Numbered from the stretch's first letter, positions 32,669 through 41,265 are shown. The stretch is DNA of 46,230 nucleotides from JBMNKL01 sp050261495 (GCA_050261495.1 JBLNDI010000019.1:1-46230); one strand, 5' to 3'. The notes: a model not told the origin generated them from the sequence alone. Translations and numbers: made by a program.

Positions 32669-32693
32669 CAGGGCGCCTGTAAACGCTGCCCTG
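32669..32693. terminator. Hairpin between convergent genes
   Basis: CAGGGC (32669-32674) and GCCCTG (32688-32693) form a GC-rich stem, extendable by wobble pairs at both ends, around a 13-base loop. No T-tract follows, so it is only a possible terminator after the PurF-like gene. Confidence 0.3.
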
Positions 32694-32806
32694 GCCCCGG
32701 ATGCCCGGCGCAACTTGCCTGTTACTGGCTGGTTTTAGCTGCCGGTTTCAGCTGTTTTGGACAGCCCGCCCGGTACGCTTACCTGACGGGTATATGCGGT
32801 ACGGAC

Positions 32807-33685
32807 CTACTCGATATCAGGTTCGAGGCCTTCCGGGATTTCTTCAAGCTTTTCCGGGTGCTGCACCAGTTGTTTGAACAGCTTGAAGGCCGAAGCATAG
32901 TAATAGCCGTCGACAATCCTTTCATCGGTCACTATCTTCATTCTGATGTATCTTTTATCAATTATATTATTATTGCGGTCTATCGCTTTTTCATTGTACT
33001 TCATGCCGAACGCGACAAAAATCGAGGTAGTTCCGATATCATAAAGGTGGTGGTAAACCGGGTCTATCCCCAGCGATCCGAGGTCGGTAATAAAGATGCT
33101 GGTATGAAACGGGCTCAGTTCATTGATGAAGCGCGGCATTAAACCGACATAATCAAGCGACCTTAGGACAAATACGGCGAATTTTACCAGGAAACCGGGG
33201 CAAAGCATGAATATCCGGGCAAACTTATCGGTATTGTTATTTGTGTCCGTCTTTTTATTCTCGGCCACCTCACGGTTTATTTTCTCGGCAATGTCGTACA
33301 ATGTATCCGTAGGTTCAAATTTAAACTTGATAGTTGTTTCAGGGCTGTCGAAGCTTTTTTCCTTTTTTATCGTGAGAGAAACCAGGATTTCGTTGCGCGC
33401 ATAAATGCTGTAGCCTGCGACAAACCTGTTCAGGGCGGGCCTTAACGCTATTGTCCTGACCATTGCCGCTATCAGGATGTGCAGCATTGATAACTTAATA
33501 TCCGATTGTTTCCTTTTTCTTCTTAAAAACGCTTCAGTATGGCTGATTTCAATTCTATCCTCAAAGAAATTCTGGGAATCCGAACGCCTTCTCATTACAA
33601 ACGGAATAATCCTGTAGAACGGATCCAGTGTTCTCAGGCGCCTGCCGTCATACCTGTCTCCGAAACGCCTCTTGTGTTTTTTCAT
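32807..33685 (-). CDS. E2/CAT-like acyltransferase with altered active site
   Basis: A 292-residue stand-alone protein with the fold signature of the 2-oxoacid dehydrogenase acyltransferase catalytic domain: KLSMLHILIAAMVRTIALRPALNRF, TSIFITDLGSLGIDPVYHHLYDIGTTSIFVAFG and the C-terminal motif TDERIVDGYYYASAFKLFKQL. In active E2 and chloramphenicol acetyltransferase the motif is DHRxxDG/HxxxDG; here the catalytic His is Glu255. There are no lipoyl or E3-binding domains. Activity is doubtful or different; an assembly or regulatory role is possible. RBS: AGGAGG. Confidence 0.75.
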   Translation of the reverse strand: MKKHKRRFGDRYDGRRLRTLDPFYRIIPFVMRRRSDSQNFFEDRIEISHTEAFLRRKRKQSDIKLSMLHILIAAMVRTIALRPALNRFVAGYSIYARNEILVSLTIKKEKSFDSPETTIKFKFEPTDTLYDIAEKINREVAENKKTDTNNNTDKFARIFMLCPGFLVKFAVFVLRSLDYVGLMPRFINELSPFHTSIFITDLGSLGIDPVYHHLYDIGTTSIFVAFGMKYNEKAIDRNNNIIDKRYIRMKIVTDERIVDGYYYASAFKLFKQLVQHPEKLEEIPEGLEPDIE

Positions 33686-34017
33686 CAGGTATCCTCCTGT
33701 CGGAAATTAATTATTGTCGGCCGGTAATCCTGGTGAAACCGCAGGTACCGCAATTTTTTGTCAGCGGTGTATCCGGACGCTGCTTTTAAAATGATTTGAA
33801 AAAAACTCCTCTTAACAAAATACAATGTTAGTTTAACATCTTACAGAATCTTTTGCAATTAAGAAATATCATATTCATGCAAATCATTTCTTTTTATGGC
33901 TTTCATGTAATCATTGCAATCACGCTGCACATATTATAAACAGGGTGTATTTTTATGCCGGGCATGGCATATGCAACCTACGTAATGCGGAGCATTTTGC
34001 CTTGATGGGGGATTGGT
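33686..34017. other. Divergent promoter region with a palindrome
   Basis: For the minus-strand acyltransferase, TTGCAA (33858-33853), 17 bases and TAAACT (33835-33830) are a plausible promoter. A perfect ATGTTA-GTT-TAACAT palindrome (33825-33839) covers the -10, as an operator would. For the plus-strand ATPase only TATAAA near 33937 with a poorly spaced TTGCAA was seen. The rest holds no recognised feature. Confidence 0.4.
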
Positions 34018-35136
34018 ATGCAAAAGGGCAGGACAAGGAATGTGTTTCCGGGAGGGAACACTTCAAGAGGGTTTTTCAGTTATTATGATTACATAATCAG
34101 TGCGGAAGACGCAAACAGGGTTTTCATTCTTAAAGGCGGCCCGGGTGTCGGAAAGAGTACGTTTATGAGAAAAATAGCCGATGAAATGACCGGGCGCGGG
34201 TATGACGCAGAGCTGATGCATTGTTCCAGCGACAATGAGAGCCTGGACGGCGTGGTAATCCCGCAAATAGGGGTCGCGCTTATGGACGGAACAGCGCCGC
34301 ATGTGATCGATCCGGCAAATCCCGGCATTATCGATGAGATAATAAATATGGGTGACTGCTGGGATGATGTGTCAATGCGGAAAAACAGGGAGAAGGCTAT
34401 CAGGATAAAAAACGAGATATCCGGTTATTTTCAGGCCGCATATGGATACCTCAAAGCGGCGTCCCATGTATATGACAACAGCGCTGCCATATATGGGTCA
34501 GCCATGGACCGTGATTCATGCCGTATTGTTGCGGAAGAACTGGTTCAATCACTGTTTGACGGGATAATGCCGGCCAGGCGGTCGGGAAGGCAGAGATGCC
34601 TTTTTGCAAGCGCAATCACGCCTGACGGCCTGAAAAACTTTATAGACGAATTGATGGCTACAAATAGCGTATACTTGCTGCTAGGTTTCCCGGGAGCAGG
34701 CACGGAAATTGTGCTTGAAAAAATCAAGGAGGCGGCGCTTGCCAGGGGCTTTTGCACGGAAGCCTTCTATTGCGCGTTCAATCCCGGCAAGCTGGAGCAT
34801 TTGATCGTACCGGGACTAAATGCCGCGTTTTCCACGGTTAACAAGTATCATAAAACAGATGCGTGTGCATTGAAGACAGTTGATTTTGCAGCGATGCTTG
34901 ATGAGAGAATTATTGAAAAGCGCCGGGCGGAAATTGACTACAACCGGCATATTTTCGACGAACTCCTGGATAAAGCCGTCGGGATGATACATAACGCAAA
35001 ACTGCTTCATGACGAACTGGAAGCATTATATATCCCATGCATGGATTTTGATGCCGTGAATAAGAAGTGGGAAGCTGCCATGGAAAAAATACTGAAGCTT
35101 GCAGATGAGGGGACTATGGCGATACGGATGAGATAA
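34018..35136 (+). CDS. Tandem P-loop ATP-binding protein (PRK06851-like)
   Basis: A 372-residue protein of unknown role. The first P-loop domain has Walker A FILKGGPGVGKSTFMRKIA (about 36-54). A second domain repeats the fold with a degenerate P-loop, YLLLGFPGAGTEIVLEKI (about 219-236), where the usual Lys and Ser/Thr are missing. The family is found in sporulating Firmicutes. GGGGGA precedes the ATG. Its last 23 bases overlap the end of the convergent GT4-CsaB gene. Confidence 0.8.
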   Translation: MQKGRTRNVFPGGNTSRGFFSYYDYIISAEDANRVFILKGGPGVGKSTFMRKIADEMTGRGYDAELMHCSSDNESLDGVVIPQIGVALMDGTAPHVIDPANPGIIDEIINMGDCWDDVSMRKNREKAIRIKNEISGYFQAAYGYLKAASHVYDNSAAIYGSAMDRDSCRIVAEELVQSLFDGIMPARRSGRQRCLFASAITPDGLKNFIDELMATNSVYLLLGFPGAGTEIVLEKIKEAALARGFCTEAFYCAFNPGKLEHLIVPGLNAAFSTVNKYHKTDACALKTVDFAAMLDERIIEKRRAEIDYNRHIFDELLDKAVGMIHNAKLLHDELEALYIPCMDFDAVNKKWEAAMEKILKLADEGTMAIRMR

Positions 35137-37366
35137 GTTCAACCGCAACCCTGGCATTTTCCCTTGCCTTTTCTTTCAGCACGGGGGTGGCGGCTTCGAG
35201 CTGCCTGCTTATTTCATCATGGTTGCGCCAGACTTCTTCGGTCAGTTTCAACAAGTTGTTGTAATCGAGAGTACGGACGTCCCCTGCAGACGGCTGTTTT
35301 ATGCAGTCAAGAAATCCCTGTATTTTGGGATCGTAAACAAGACCAACCATGGGCACTGAAGTAACCGCAGCGAATACAAGCGCGTGCAGTCTCATTCCCA
35401 GGAGCATGTACATGCTGGAAATGAGGTCGTAGGTCTGGTATACGTCCAGCTTTTCCCTGACAATATAGCTTTCGTGGCGCATTTTGGCGGCCACGTTTTC
35501 CAATATCGGCACGTCCTCCGGGTGCTGCATCGGGAAAAACACGGGAAAGGCCCCGTATTCCGCCGCCATATGGTCTACAACCTTCGCTATGACCGATTCG
35601 TACTTTTCATGCTCCACTTTTTCATGTCCTGGGTACTTCCTCAGCGAGACGCCCAGCAGCCGCTTGCCGTTCTGCAGGCCGAGCCTGTGCGTTATGCCGG
35701 TGTTGAAGTTGCCCGGGCTGTCGTTGATGGTCAGGGCGGCGTCAGCCGTCAACAATATGTGCGGCTTGCCGATGTCCAGCCTTTTAAGCTCGCTGAAGGA
35801 TAGTTCTTCCCTCAGGGCTATTACATCCACCTGGTTCATGATTTTTTTCGTCAGCACCATGTTTAGTCTCTTCTTTAAAGGACCGATGCCGTTTGCATAG
35901 AACATGACCTTCAGGCGAAGCTTTTTTGCCAGCCAGACCATGCTGAGATAAAAGAACAGCGACCTTGTGCTGGTGTTATCCTGAAGCAGGTTGCCGCCGC
36001 CGTAAATGAAAGCTTTTGAATTTTTCATTGCCTGAAAGATCCTCAGCATGTTGTTCCTGCTGATTGAGACCACCTGGGAATCCTTCGGCGTGCTTGAGGG
36101 GATTCGGGAAAGTATGATAAGCTTGATATCCGGTTTAAAGCTTTTCAAATCCTTGATGATGGATATCTGGAGGGCGTCGTCCCCTATGTTCCTGAACCCG
36201 TAATACCCGGAGATGATGGCGTCGTAAAGCTTTTGTCCCTTTTTCTTTGCAGCCTTCTTTTCGAGTATGCTGTTGTAAATATCTATCTGGGTGTTGGCCA
36301 TGGCCTCGACGGAAAAATTCTTCAGGGCTTTTTCGTAAAGCCTTTCCCCCATTGCTTTGCGCTTTTGTTTATCGCCGGCAAGCTCCAGTATCAACTCCGC
36401 GAAACGGGCTTCGTCGCCATGATCGAACAGGTACCCGTTTACGCCGTTTTCAATAAGGTCGGGTATTCCGCCGACCTTGGTGCTGATGGTAGCTTTTTTG
36501 AACTTGGCGCCTTCCAGGACGGAGTAGGGGAAGCTTTCGCTGACGGAGGTGAGTACGCTTATGTCTATGCTGCTCATCAACTCGTTCGGGTCGTCAAGCC
36601 AGCCCAGGAAAAATACCGTATCCTTCAGTCCGAGCCCGGCGGCCATGGCTTCAAGGCGCCTGCGGTCCTCACCGTCACCGCCTATAAGGAACTTGACTTT
36701 TGGATTCCTTTCCTTGACAATGCGCGCCGTCCTTATGATGGTATCAATGCTTTTTACCGGGTAAAGCCTTGCGGCTATGCCGACAATAATATCGTCATCC
36801 TTGATGTCGAGGCCGTGTTTATCAATTAGTCTTTGCCTGGAATACTCGACCCTGGGAACGGAAAAATCCATCCCGTTGTATAGTACATATATATTCAGGG
36901 GATTGAATTTCCTTCTCACCAGCATGTCCTGGAAATTGCCGGATACGGCTATGTAATTGTCTATGAAACGCAGAACGACTGAATTTGTGAGGCCGATTGT
37001 CAGGTGCTTGGGAAGGCTGTGCATGTAGTCGAGGCGGTAGTCGCTGTGGACGGTTGTGACGGTGGGCAAACCCGCCCTGCGCCTGGCCGCCAGGGAAAAC
37101 ACGTTTGCCTTGGCGCCGTGCGAATGAACGATGTCGTAGCCGCCTTTTATTATAATATCGGTGACTTTTCTTATGTCCGAAAAAATGTTTCCCGATTTGA
37201 CAACTGTCACGTCGATGCCCATCGCGCGCGCGTCGTCGGAAAATATGCCGGGGCGTAGGCTGATAAGCTTGACATCGATCCGGCGGGAAAGCTCCTTCAA
37301 AAGGTACAAAACGTGGGTTTTTGCACCGCCGATATCGCCCCCGCCGATTATATGCACTATCCTCAT
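35114..37366 (-). CDS. csaB: GT4 glycosyltransferase fused to CsaB-type pyruvyl transferase
   Basis: About 750 residues in two enzymes. The first (about 1-375) is a GT4 glycosyltransferase: IIGGGDIGGAKTHVLYLL, VHSHGAKANVF, IAARLYPVKSIDTIIR and the donor-site helix SVSESFPYSVLEGAKFKKATISTKVGGIPDLI. The second (about 385-750) is a polysaccharide pyruvyl transferase: SGYYGFRNIGDDALQISIIKDL, YGGGNLLQDNTSTRS, and SMRLHALVFAAVTSVPMVGLVYDPK-like sequence. CsaB adds ketal pyruvate to wall polysaccharide that anchors SLH-domain proteins. The ATG at 37366 has GGAGG 5 bases away; longer in-frame starts do not. The preceding GT4-like gene ends 17 bases upstream. Confidence 0.9.
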   Translation of the reverse strand: MRIVHIIGGGDIGGAKTHVLYLLKELSRRIDVKLISLRPGIFSDDARAMGIDVTVVKSGNIFSDIRKVTDIIIKGGYDIVHSHGAKANVFSLAARRRAGLPTVTTVHSDYRLDYMHSLPKHLTIGLTNSVVLRFIDNYIAVSGNFQDMLVRRKFNPLNIYVLYNGMDFSVPRVEYSRQRLIDKHGLDIKDDDIIVGIAARLYPVKSIDTIIRTARIVKERNPKVKFLIGGDGEDRRRLEAMAAGLGLKDTVFFLGWLDDPNELMSSIDISVLTSVSESFPYSVLEGAKFKKATISTKVGGIPDLIENGVNGYLFDHGDEARFAELILELAGDKQKRKAMGERLYEKALKNFSVEAMANTQIDIYNSILEKKAAKKKGQKLYDAIISGYYGFRNIGDDALQISIIKDLKSFKPDIKLIILSRIPSSTPKDSQVVSISRNNMLRIFQAMKNSKAFIYGGGNLLQDNTSTRSLFFYLSMVWLAKKLRLKVMFYANGIGPLKKRLNMVLTKKIMNQVDVIALREELSFSELKRLDIGKPHILLTADAALTINDSPGNFNTGITHRLGLQNGKRLLGVSLRKYPGHEKVEHEKYESVIAKVVDHMAAEYGAFPVFFPMQHPEDVPILENVAAKMRHESYIVREKLDVYQTYDLISSMYMLLGMRLHALVFAAVTSVPMVGLVYDPKIQGFLDCIKQPSAGDVRTLDYNNLLKLTEEVWRNHDEISRQLEAATPVLKEKARENARVAVELISSVSP

Positions 37367-37383
37367 CCTTGCCTCCATCTTCC

Positions 37384-38082
37384 TCATGTATTTCCATTTT
37401 TGCCGATTTTCCTGGCAGCCATGGCACGACACGCCCTTTCAAACTGCTCGGACAGTTCCTGAGGCTTTCCGTCGGGAATATAAAAGGCGGCGTCTTCACC
37501 GGAGCGGCTTGGCAAGCCGGACAAGACGTCGTCATACAATTTCTTGTCGCCGGTTATGAAACAGTCCGCCTCATGTATAATTTTTCCCATCAGGGCTTTT
37601 ATAAACCGTTCCTTCATTTTTCCGCCTCCCGCAGCTGTAGGGGATGAACATAGATCCGCCACCCACGGCATGCCGGGATGCTTCTTTTTAAAGCGCAGCC
37701 CGATAAGATGGGCGCTGAAGGGAGGGGATATCGTGTATACTAGATCAATGCCTTCGTACTTGGCTATCCTTACGGCCTTCCTTGCGCAAAACAGCTCCCA
37801 TAGTCTTTCTTTATCAGGAATAAGCAGCGACGCAGAGAATCTCGCAAAGGTCCGCAAGAACCGGGGAAGGTTTTCGGATGACAATGCTCCCGAACGTACC
37901 ACATTGACACCCGAGGGCTCAGACAGATCCTCTGAGGCTGCCTCCCTCGAACGTACTCTGCGCGTCAGCACAAGGGGCTCCCAGCCGTAATTGCCGAGTT
38001 GCTCAACAAATCCGGCTATTCTTGCGGATTCCTTATTTGCCAACGGTGGATATGAATAAGCAATTATTAATACTTTTTTCAT
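37384..38082 (-). CDS. GT4-type N-terminal half protein
   Basis: A 232-residue protein corresponding only to the N-terminal Rossmann domain of GT-B glycosyltransferases (KKVLIIAYSYPPLANKESARIAGFVEQLGNYGWEPLVLT, GIDLVYTISPPFSAHLIGL, KIIHEADCFITGDKKLYDD). The C-terminal nucleotide-sugar domain expected after about residue 190 is absent; the gene ends in a basic tail and is followed closely by the GT4-CsaB fusion. It may be a degenerate enzyme or an acceptor-binding partner of the next protein. It starts 5 bases after oadG with no clear ribosome binding site, so it is probably translated by coupling. Confidence 0.75.
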   Translation of the reverse strand: MKKVLIIAYSYPPLANKESARIAGFVEQLGNYGWEPLVLTRRVRSREAASEDLSEPSGVNVVRSGALSSENLPRFLRTFARFSASLLIPDKERLWELFCARKAVRIAKYEGIDLVYTISPPFSAHLIGLRFKKKHPGMPWVADLCSSPTAAGGGKMKERFIKALMGKIIHEADCFITGDKKLYDDVLSGLPSRSGEDAAFYIPDGKPQELSEQFERACRAMAARKIGKNGNT

Positions 38083-38087
38083 AACAA

Positions 38088-38246
38088 TTACTTTTCATTG
38101 CCGTTTTCGGCCTTATACGGAAACACCTTTGCAAATAATTTAATAATCAGGTAAAAAATCACCAGCACGGTAAAAACGCCGGCCATACCTACAAGTGTGA
38201 CAAACAAGCCTTTTTCAAATGTTGAACCGTTATATAAAAATTCCAT
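38088..38246 (-). CDS. oadG: OadG-type small subunit of a sodium-pump decarboxylase
   Basis: A 52-residue protein with a single membrane helix (KGLFVTLVGMAGVFTVLVIFY, then LIIKLFAKVFP) and a short charged tail. This matches OadG/gamma subunits, which have the GMxxVFxxLxxLxxxI pattern. GGAGGAG precedes the ATG. It directly follows the beta subunit gene (29-base gap). The gamma subunit normally holds the alpha (carboxyltransferase) and beta subunits together; no alpha subunit or biotin carrier is in the window. Confidence 0.8.
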   Translation of the reverse strand: MEFLYNGSTFEKGLFVTLVGMAGVFTVLVIFYLIIKLFAKVFPYKAENGNEK

Positions 38247-38275
38247 AAATTATTCTCCTCCTCCGGGTCAAAAGG

Positions 38276-39523
38276 TCATTTTACCAGCAATGGCACCAGC
38301 GCGAGGACAAAACCGCCTGCTATGATGGATCCGAGCTGGCCTGAAACATTGGCGCTGACTGCCTGCATAAGCACAAAATTCGTAGGATCTTCTTTTTGGG
38401 CCATTCTCTGGATGATTCTCGCCGACATCGGAAACGCCGAAATACCGGCGGCGCCGACCATGGGATTGAACTTGTTGCCTTCCTTGCGGAACAGGTTGAG
38501 GAACTTCGCAAACAAGACCCCGCCTGCCGTGTCGAACACGAACGCCACCAGGCCCATAGCCAGGATCAATATCGTTTCCAGCTTAAGGAAATTGTCAGCC
38601 AGCATGGTTGAGCCGATCGTTATGCCAAGGAGCAATGTGACAATATTGGACAGTTCATTCTGCGCAGCCTGTGAAAGCCTTTCCAGGACTCCGCATTCCC
38701 TGATGAGATTGCCGAACATCAGGGAGCCTACAAGAGGCACGCTTATTGGAGCCACGATGCCCGAAATAATGGTAACGGCTATGGGGAAAGCGATCAGGAC
38801 AAACTTCGGAACCTTGTCTTCCCTGTATTCCATCCTGATCATGCGCTCTTTCCTGGTAGTCAGGAGTTTTATCACGGGCGGCTGGATAATCGGCACGAGC
38901 GACATATACGAATAAGCCGCCACTGAAATGGGTCCGAAGTATTCCTTGGCGAATTTGCTTGCAACATAGATTGCCGTCGGTCCGTCTGCCGCGCCTATGA
39001 TTCCGATGGCAGAAGCGGGCTTCAGGCCGAATCCCAACGCAATTGCGACCAGCATGGTGGCAAAGATGCCGAACTGGGCTGCTGCGCCGAAGAATATCAT
39101 AACCGGGTTTTTAAACAAAGGAGTGAAATCGATCATTGCCCCGACCCCGACGAATATCAATACCGGGAACAGCTCGGTCAGGATGCCCGAGCGGAGAAGT
39201 ATTTCGAGGAAACCGGGCTCATAATGGAAAGCTTCGCCCGCTTCGTTGAAAAAGAAGTTCAGGTTCTTTTCAAAAAACTCTTTTGCAGCTTCATTATTCC
39301 TTACCAATTCCGTAATGAAATCGTATTTTACCGGTTCGGATGCGTATTTTACAACCGACTGGGGAAGGTTCACCAGTATTGCGCCAAAACCTATCGGTAA
39401 AAGCAGCATGGGCTCGTAATTTTTCTTAATAGCCACGATAATCAACGCCAAACCTATTAAATACATAATGATCATTTTGAGATTGATACTCAAAATTCCG
39501 GATAGTAGTTCGTTCAATTCCAT
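38276..39523 (-). CDS. oadB: Sodium ion-translocating decarboxylase beta subunit (OadB)
   Basis: Membrane Na+ pump subunit of 415 residues with about 10 or 11 hydrophobic segments. Conserved blocks are FPVLIFVGVGAMIDFTPLF, SAIGIIGAADGPTAIYVASKFA (the essential Asp in GADGPT), YSYMSLVPIIQPPVIK, NPMVGAAGISAFPMSARIIQR and the C-terminal SANVSGQLGSIIAGG. The family couples decarboxylation of oxaloacetate, malonyl-, methylmalonyl- or glutaconyl-CoA to Na+ export. An insert near residues 70-105 (VRNNEAAKEFFEKNLNFFF) lengthens the N-terminal part. RBS: GGGAGAG. Confidence 0.93.
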   Translation of the reverse strand: MELNELLSGILSINLKMIIMYLIGLALIIVAIKKNYEPMLLLPIGFGAILVNLPQSVVKYASEPVKYDFITELVRNNEAAKEFFEKNLNFFFNEAGEAFHYEPGFLEILLRSGILTELFPVLIFVGVGAMIDFTPLFKNPVMIFFGAAAQFGIFATMLVAIALGFGLKPASAIGIIGAADGPTAIYVASKFAKEYFGPISVAAYSYMSLVPIIQPPVIKLLTTRKERMIRMEYREDKVPKFVLIAFPIAVTIISGIVAPISVPLVGSLMFGNLIRECGVLERLSQAAQNELSNIVTLLLGITIGSTMLADNFLKLETILILAMGLVAFVFDTAGGVLFAKFLNLFRKEGNKFNPMVGAAGISAFPMSARIIQRMAQKEDPTNFVLMQAVSANVSGQLGSIIAGGFVLALVPLLVK

Positions 39524-39570
39524 GTTATCTCTCCCATTCTATTCTTGAAGTAAAATGTAAAAAATATTAA

Positions 39571-39614
39571 GTAAACACCGTTTACAATTATACATAGTAT
39601 AGCGAATAATGCAA
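39571..39614 (-). promoter_or_regulatory. oadB promoter with palindromic operator
   Basis: On the minus strand TTGCAT (39614-39609), 16 bases and TATAAT (39592-39587). Immediately downstream, covering the expected start of transcription, is the perfect palindrome GTAAAC-ACC-GTTTAC (39571-39585). Its placement is that of a repressor site; no regulator gene is adjacent. Confidence 0.6.
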
Positions 39615-39785
39615 CATTAATCAATTAAATTATGTCACCTTGCTGCTCCGGATCACGTTTCGGGAATAACGTTTCAGACATTAATGCTTCCTATTTTTTC
39701 AATATTATAATAGAATGTTATTGTAAGGCATGATGCCTGTTGTTGAAAGACATGATGCCGCAGAGCGTTTACAAGGACGGTTATT

Positions 39786-40556
39786 ATGATAAAAGTCGGT
39801 ACGGCGGGATATTCTTACCAGGACTGGGTGGGGCCGTTTTACCCGGTTGGGACGAAACCATCCGGAATGTTGGAATACTATGCGCTGCATTTCCCATTTG
39901 TCGAGATTAATTCGACATATTACCACATGCCGGGCTTAAAGCTGTTTGAGGGCATGGACAGGAAGACGCCGCCAGGGTTCAGATTTTCAGTCAAGCTTTT
40001 CGGGGGATTCACGCATGAAAGAAATTCGGGGCCGGAGGAAGCAGAGAAATTCAAGTATTCGCTTTCGCCCATAGTCCAAAGCAACAAGCTTGCTTGCCTG
40101 CTGGCGCAGTTTCCGTATTCTTTTCATTACAATAATGAGAATGCCGATTACCTTAAGTTCTTGAAACATTGCTTCGCCGAATACGAGCTTCTGGTCGAAT
40201 TCAGGAACAGGGAATGGATAAGGGAAAATGTTTTTGAATTGCTCCGGCGCGAGGGAATCGGATTTGTGTGCGTGGATGAACCCCGCATACGGGGATTGAT
40301 CGGCAATGTTGTTGCCGTTACTTCAAACGTGGCATATCTGAGGCTCCACGGCCGCAATGCCGAAAAGTGGTATGCGGGGGAAGGAGCGGAAAGATACGAT
40401 TATCTCTACAGCGGCAGTGAACTGCTGGAATGGATCGGCAGGCTTCGGGAGATGGAAGAAAACGCGGGAATTACGCTTGTGTCGTTCAACAATCATCCGA
40501 AGGGGAAAGCCGTTGAAAATGCCAAGGCGCTGATTGGTTACCTGGGACAAGTGTAA
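39786..40556 (+). CDS. DUF72-family protein
   Basis: A 256-residue TIM-barrel-like protein of the DUF72/YecE family. Typical blocks are VGTAGYSYQDWVGPFYP, FPFVEINSTYYHMP, PPGFRFSVKLFGGFTHER, LLAQFPYSFHY, LLVEFRNREWI and AYLRLHGRNAEKWY. Molecular function is unknown. AAGGA precedes the ATG. A small palindrome GGCATGATGCC lies about 55 bases upstream of the start codon. Confidence 0.9.
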   Translation: MIKVGTAGYSYQDWVGPFYPVGTKPSGMLEYYALHFPFVEINSTYYHMPGLKLFEGMDRKTPPGFRFSVKLFGGFTHERNSGPEEAEKFKYSLSPIVQSNKLACLLAQFPYSFHYNNENADYLKFLKHCFAEYELLVEFRNREWIRENVFELLRREGIGFVCVDEPRIRGLIGNVVAVTSNVAYLRLHGRNAEKWYAGEGAERYDYLYSGSELLEWIGRLREMEENAGITLVSFNNHPKGKAVENAKALIGYLGQV

Positions 40557-40632
40557 ATTTGGGCATATTGTGCCGCTAAGAGTTTGATTGTATCGGGGCG
40601 GAATTTATCACGGTATCTTGAGGGTGAAAAAC

Positions 40633-41169
40633 GTGATACGGATGGAAGCCGACGACGGCGTCGTTTTTCTGAGGAAAATTGAACCGGGTTGGGCGGAAGA
40701 AGTCCTGAAAGCATGCGGCGGCAATGATTTGCGATATGCCACCGGGATTGCGGATAATGAACCCCATGCCGCAATAATGGACAAGCTTATGGATAAACCG
40801 GCTTTTAAGAACCGGTTTGCGTCCTGCATATTTGCAACGGACACGCGGAACCGGCAGGATGAAGCGGTCGGGAATCTCGCAGGCCTGGTCATGGGTACGC
40901 TGTATAATGAAACGTTATGGATCAGGATTTTTATAATAATTCCCCGGTACAGGAGAAAAGGTATCGGCAGCAGGGCTGCAAGGTTGATTTTCCAACGCGG
41001 CAAAGAGGTATACGGGGCCACCGAGGCAATGCTTTCGGTAGCCGGGGAGAACCGTGCCGGTTTTAGTTTTTGGGCGGGACAGGGCTTTACCGAAGCATGC
41101 AGGTTTTACAAGCCATTATTCGGGGACGGCCAGTTGCATAGGGTCACAATCCTGCGAAAAACGCTGTAA
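40633..41169 (+). CDS. GNAT-type acetyltransferase
   Basis: About 178 residues. The acetyl-CoA binding motif A is IFIIIPRYRRKGIGSRAARLIF (R/Q-x-x-G-x-G/A), followed by MLSVAGENRAGFSFWAGQGFTEACRFYKPL, which covers motif B with the usual Asn and Tyr. The start is uncertain: GTG at 40633 has AGGGTG 7 to 8 bases upstream and is preferred; ATG at 40642 is possible, while the TTG at 40588 has no ribosome binding site. Substrate unknown. Confidence 0.8.
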   Translation: MIRMEADDGVVFLRKIEPGWAEEVLKACGGNDLRYATGIADNEPHAAIMDKLMDKPAFKNRFASCIFATDTRNRQDEAVGNLAGLVMGTLYNETLWIRIFIIIPRYRRKGIGSRAARLIFQRGKEVYGATEAMLSVAGENRAGFSFWAGQGFTEACRFYKPLFGDGQLHRVTILRKTL

Positions 41170-41236
41170 AAACTAAATATTGCCGCTTAATTCCTCATGT
41201 TTACATAATATACTAATTATGAACATTATTGCCAAT

Positions 41237-41265
41237 TTGACATGTCTGTGACGTACAGGTATAAT
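41237..41265 (+). promoter_or_regulatory. Consensus promoter of the NlpC/P60 gene
   Basis: TTGACA (41237-41242), 17 bases, TATAAT (41260-41265): both hexamers and the spacing are perfect sigma-A consensus, implying strong basal transcription. Confidence 0.85.

Noticed and set aside
36233..37559. Several long frames overlapping the GT4-CsaB gene on both strands (up to 237 residues)
   Set aside because: They are shadows caused by the GC-rich codon pattern of the real gene; their sequences are compositionally odd (His/Arg/Pro-rich) and lack start signals.
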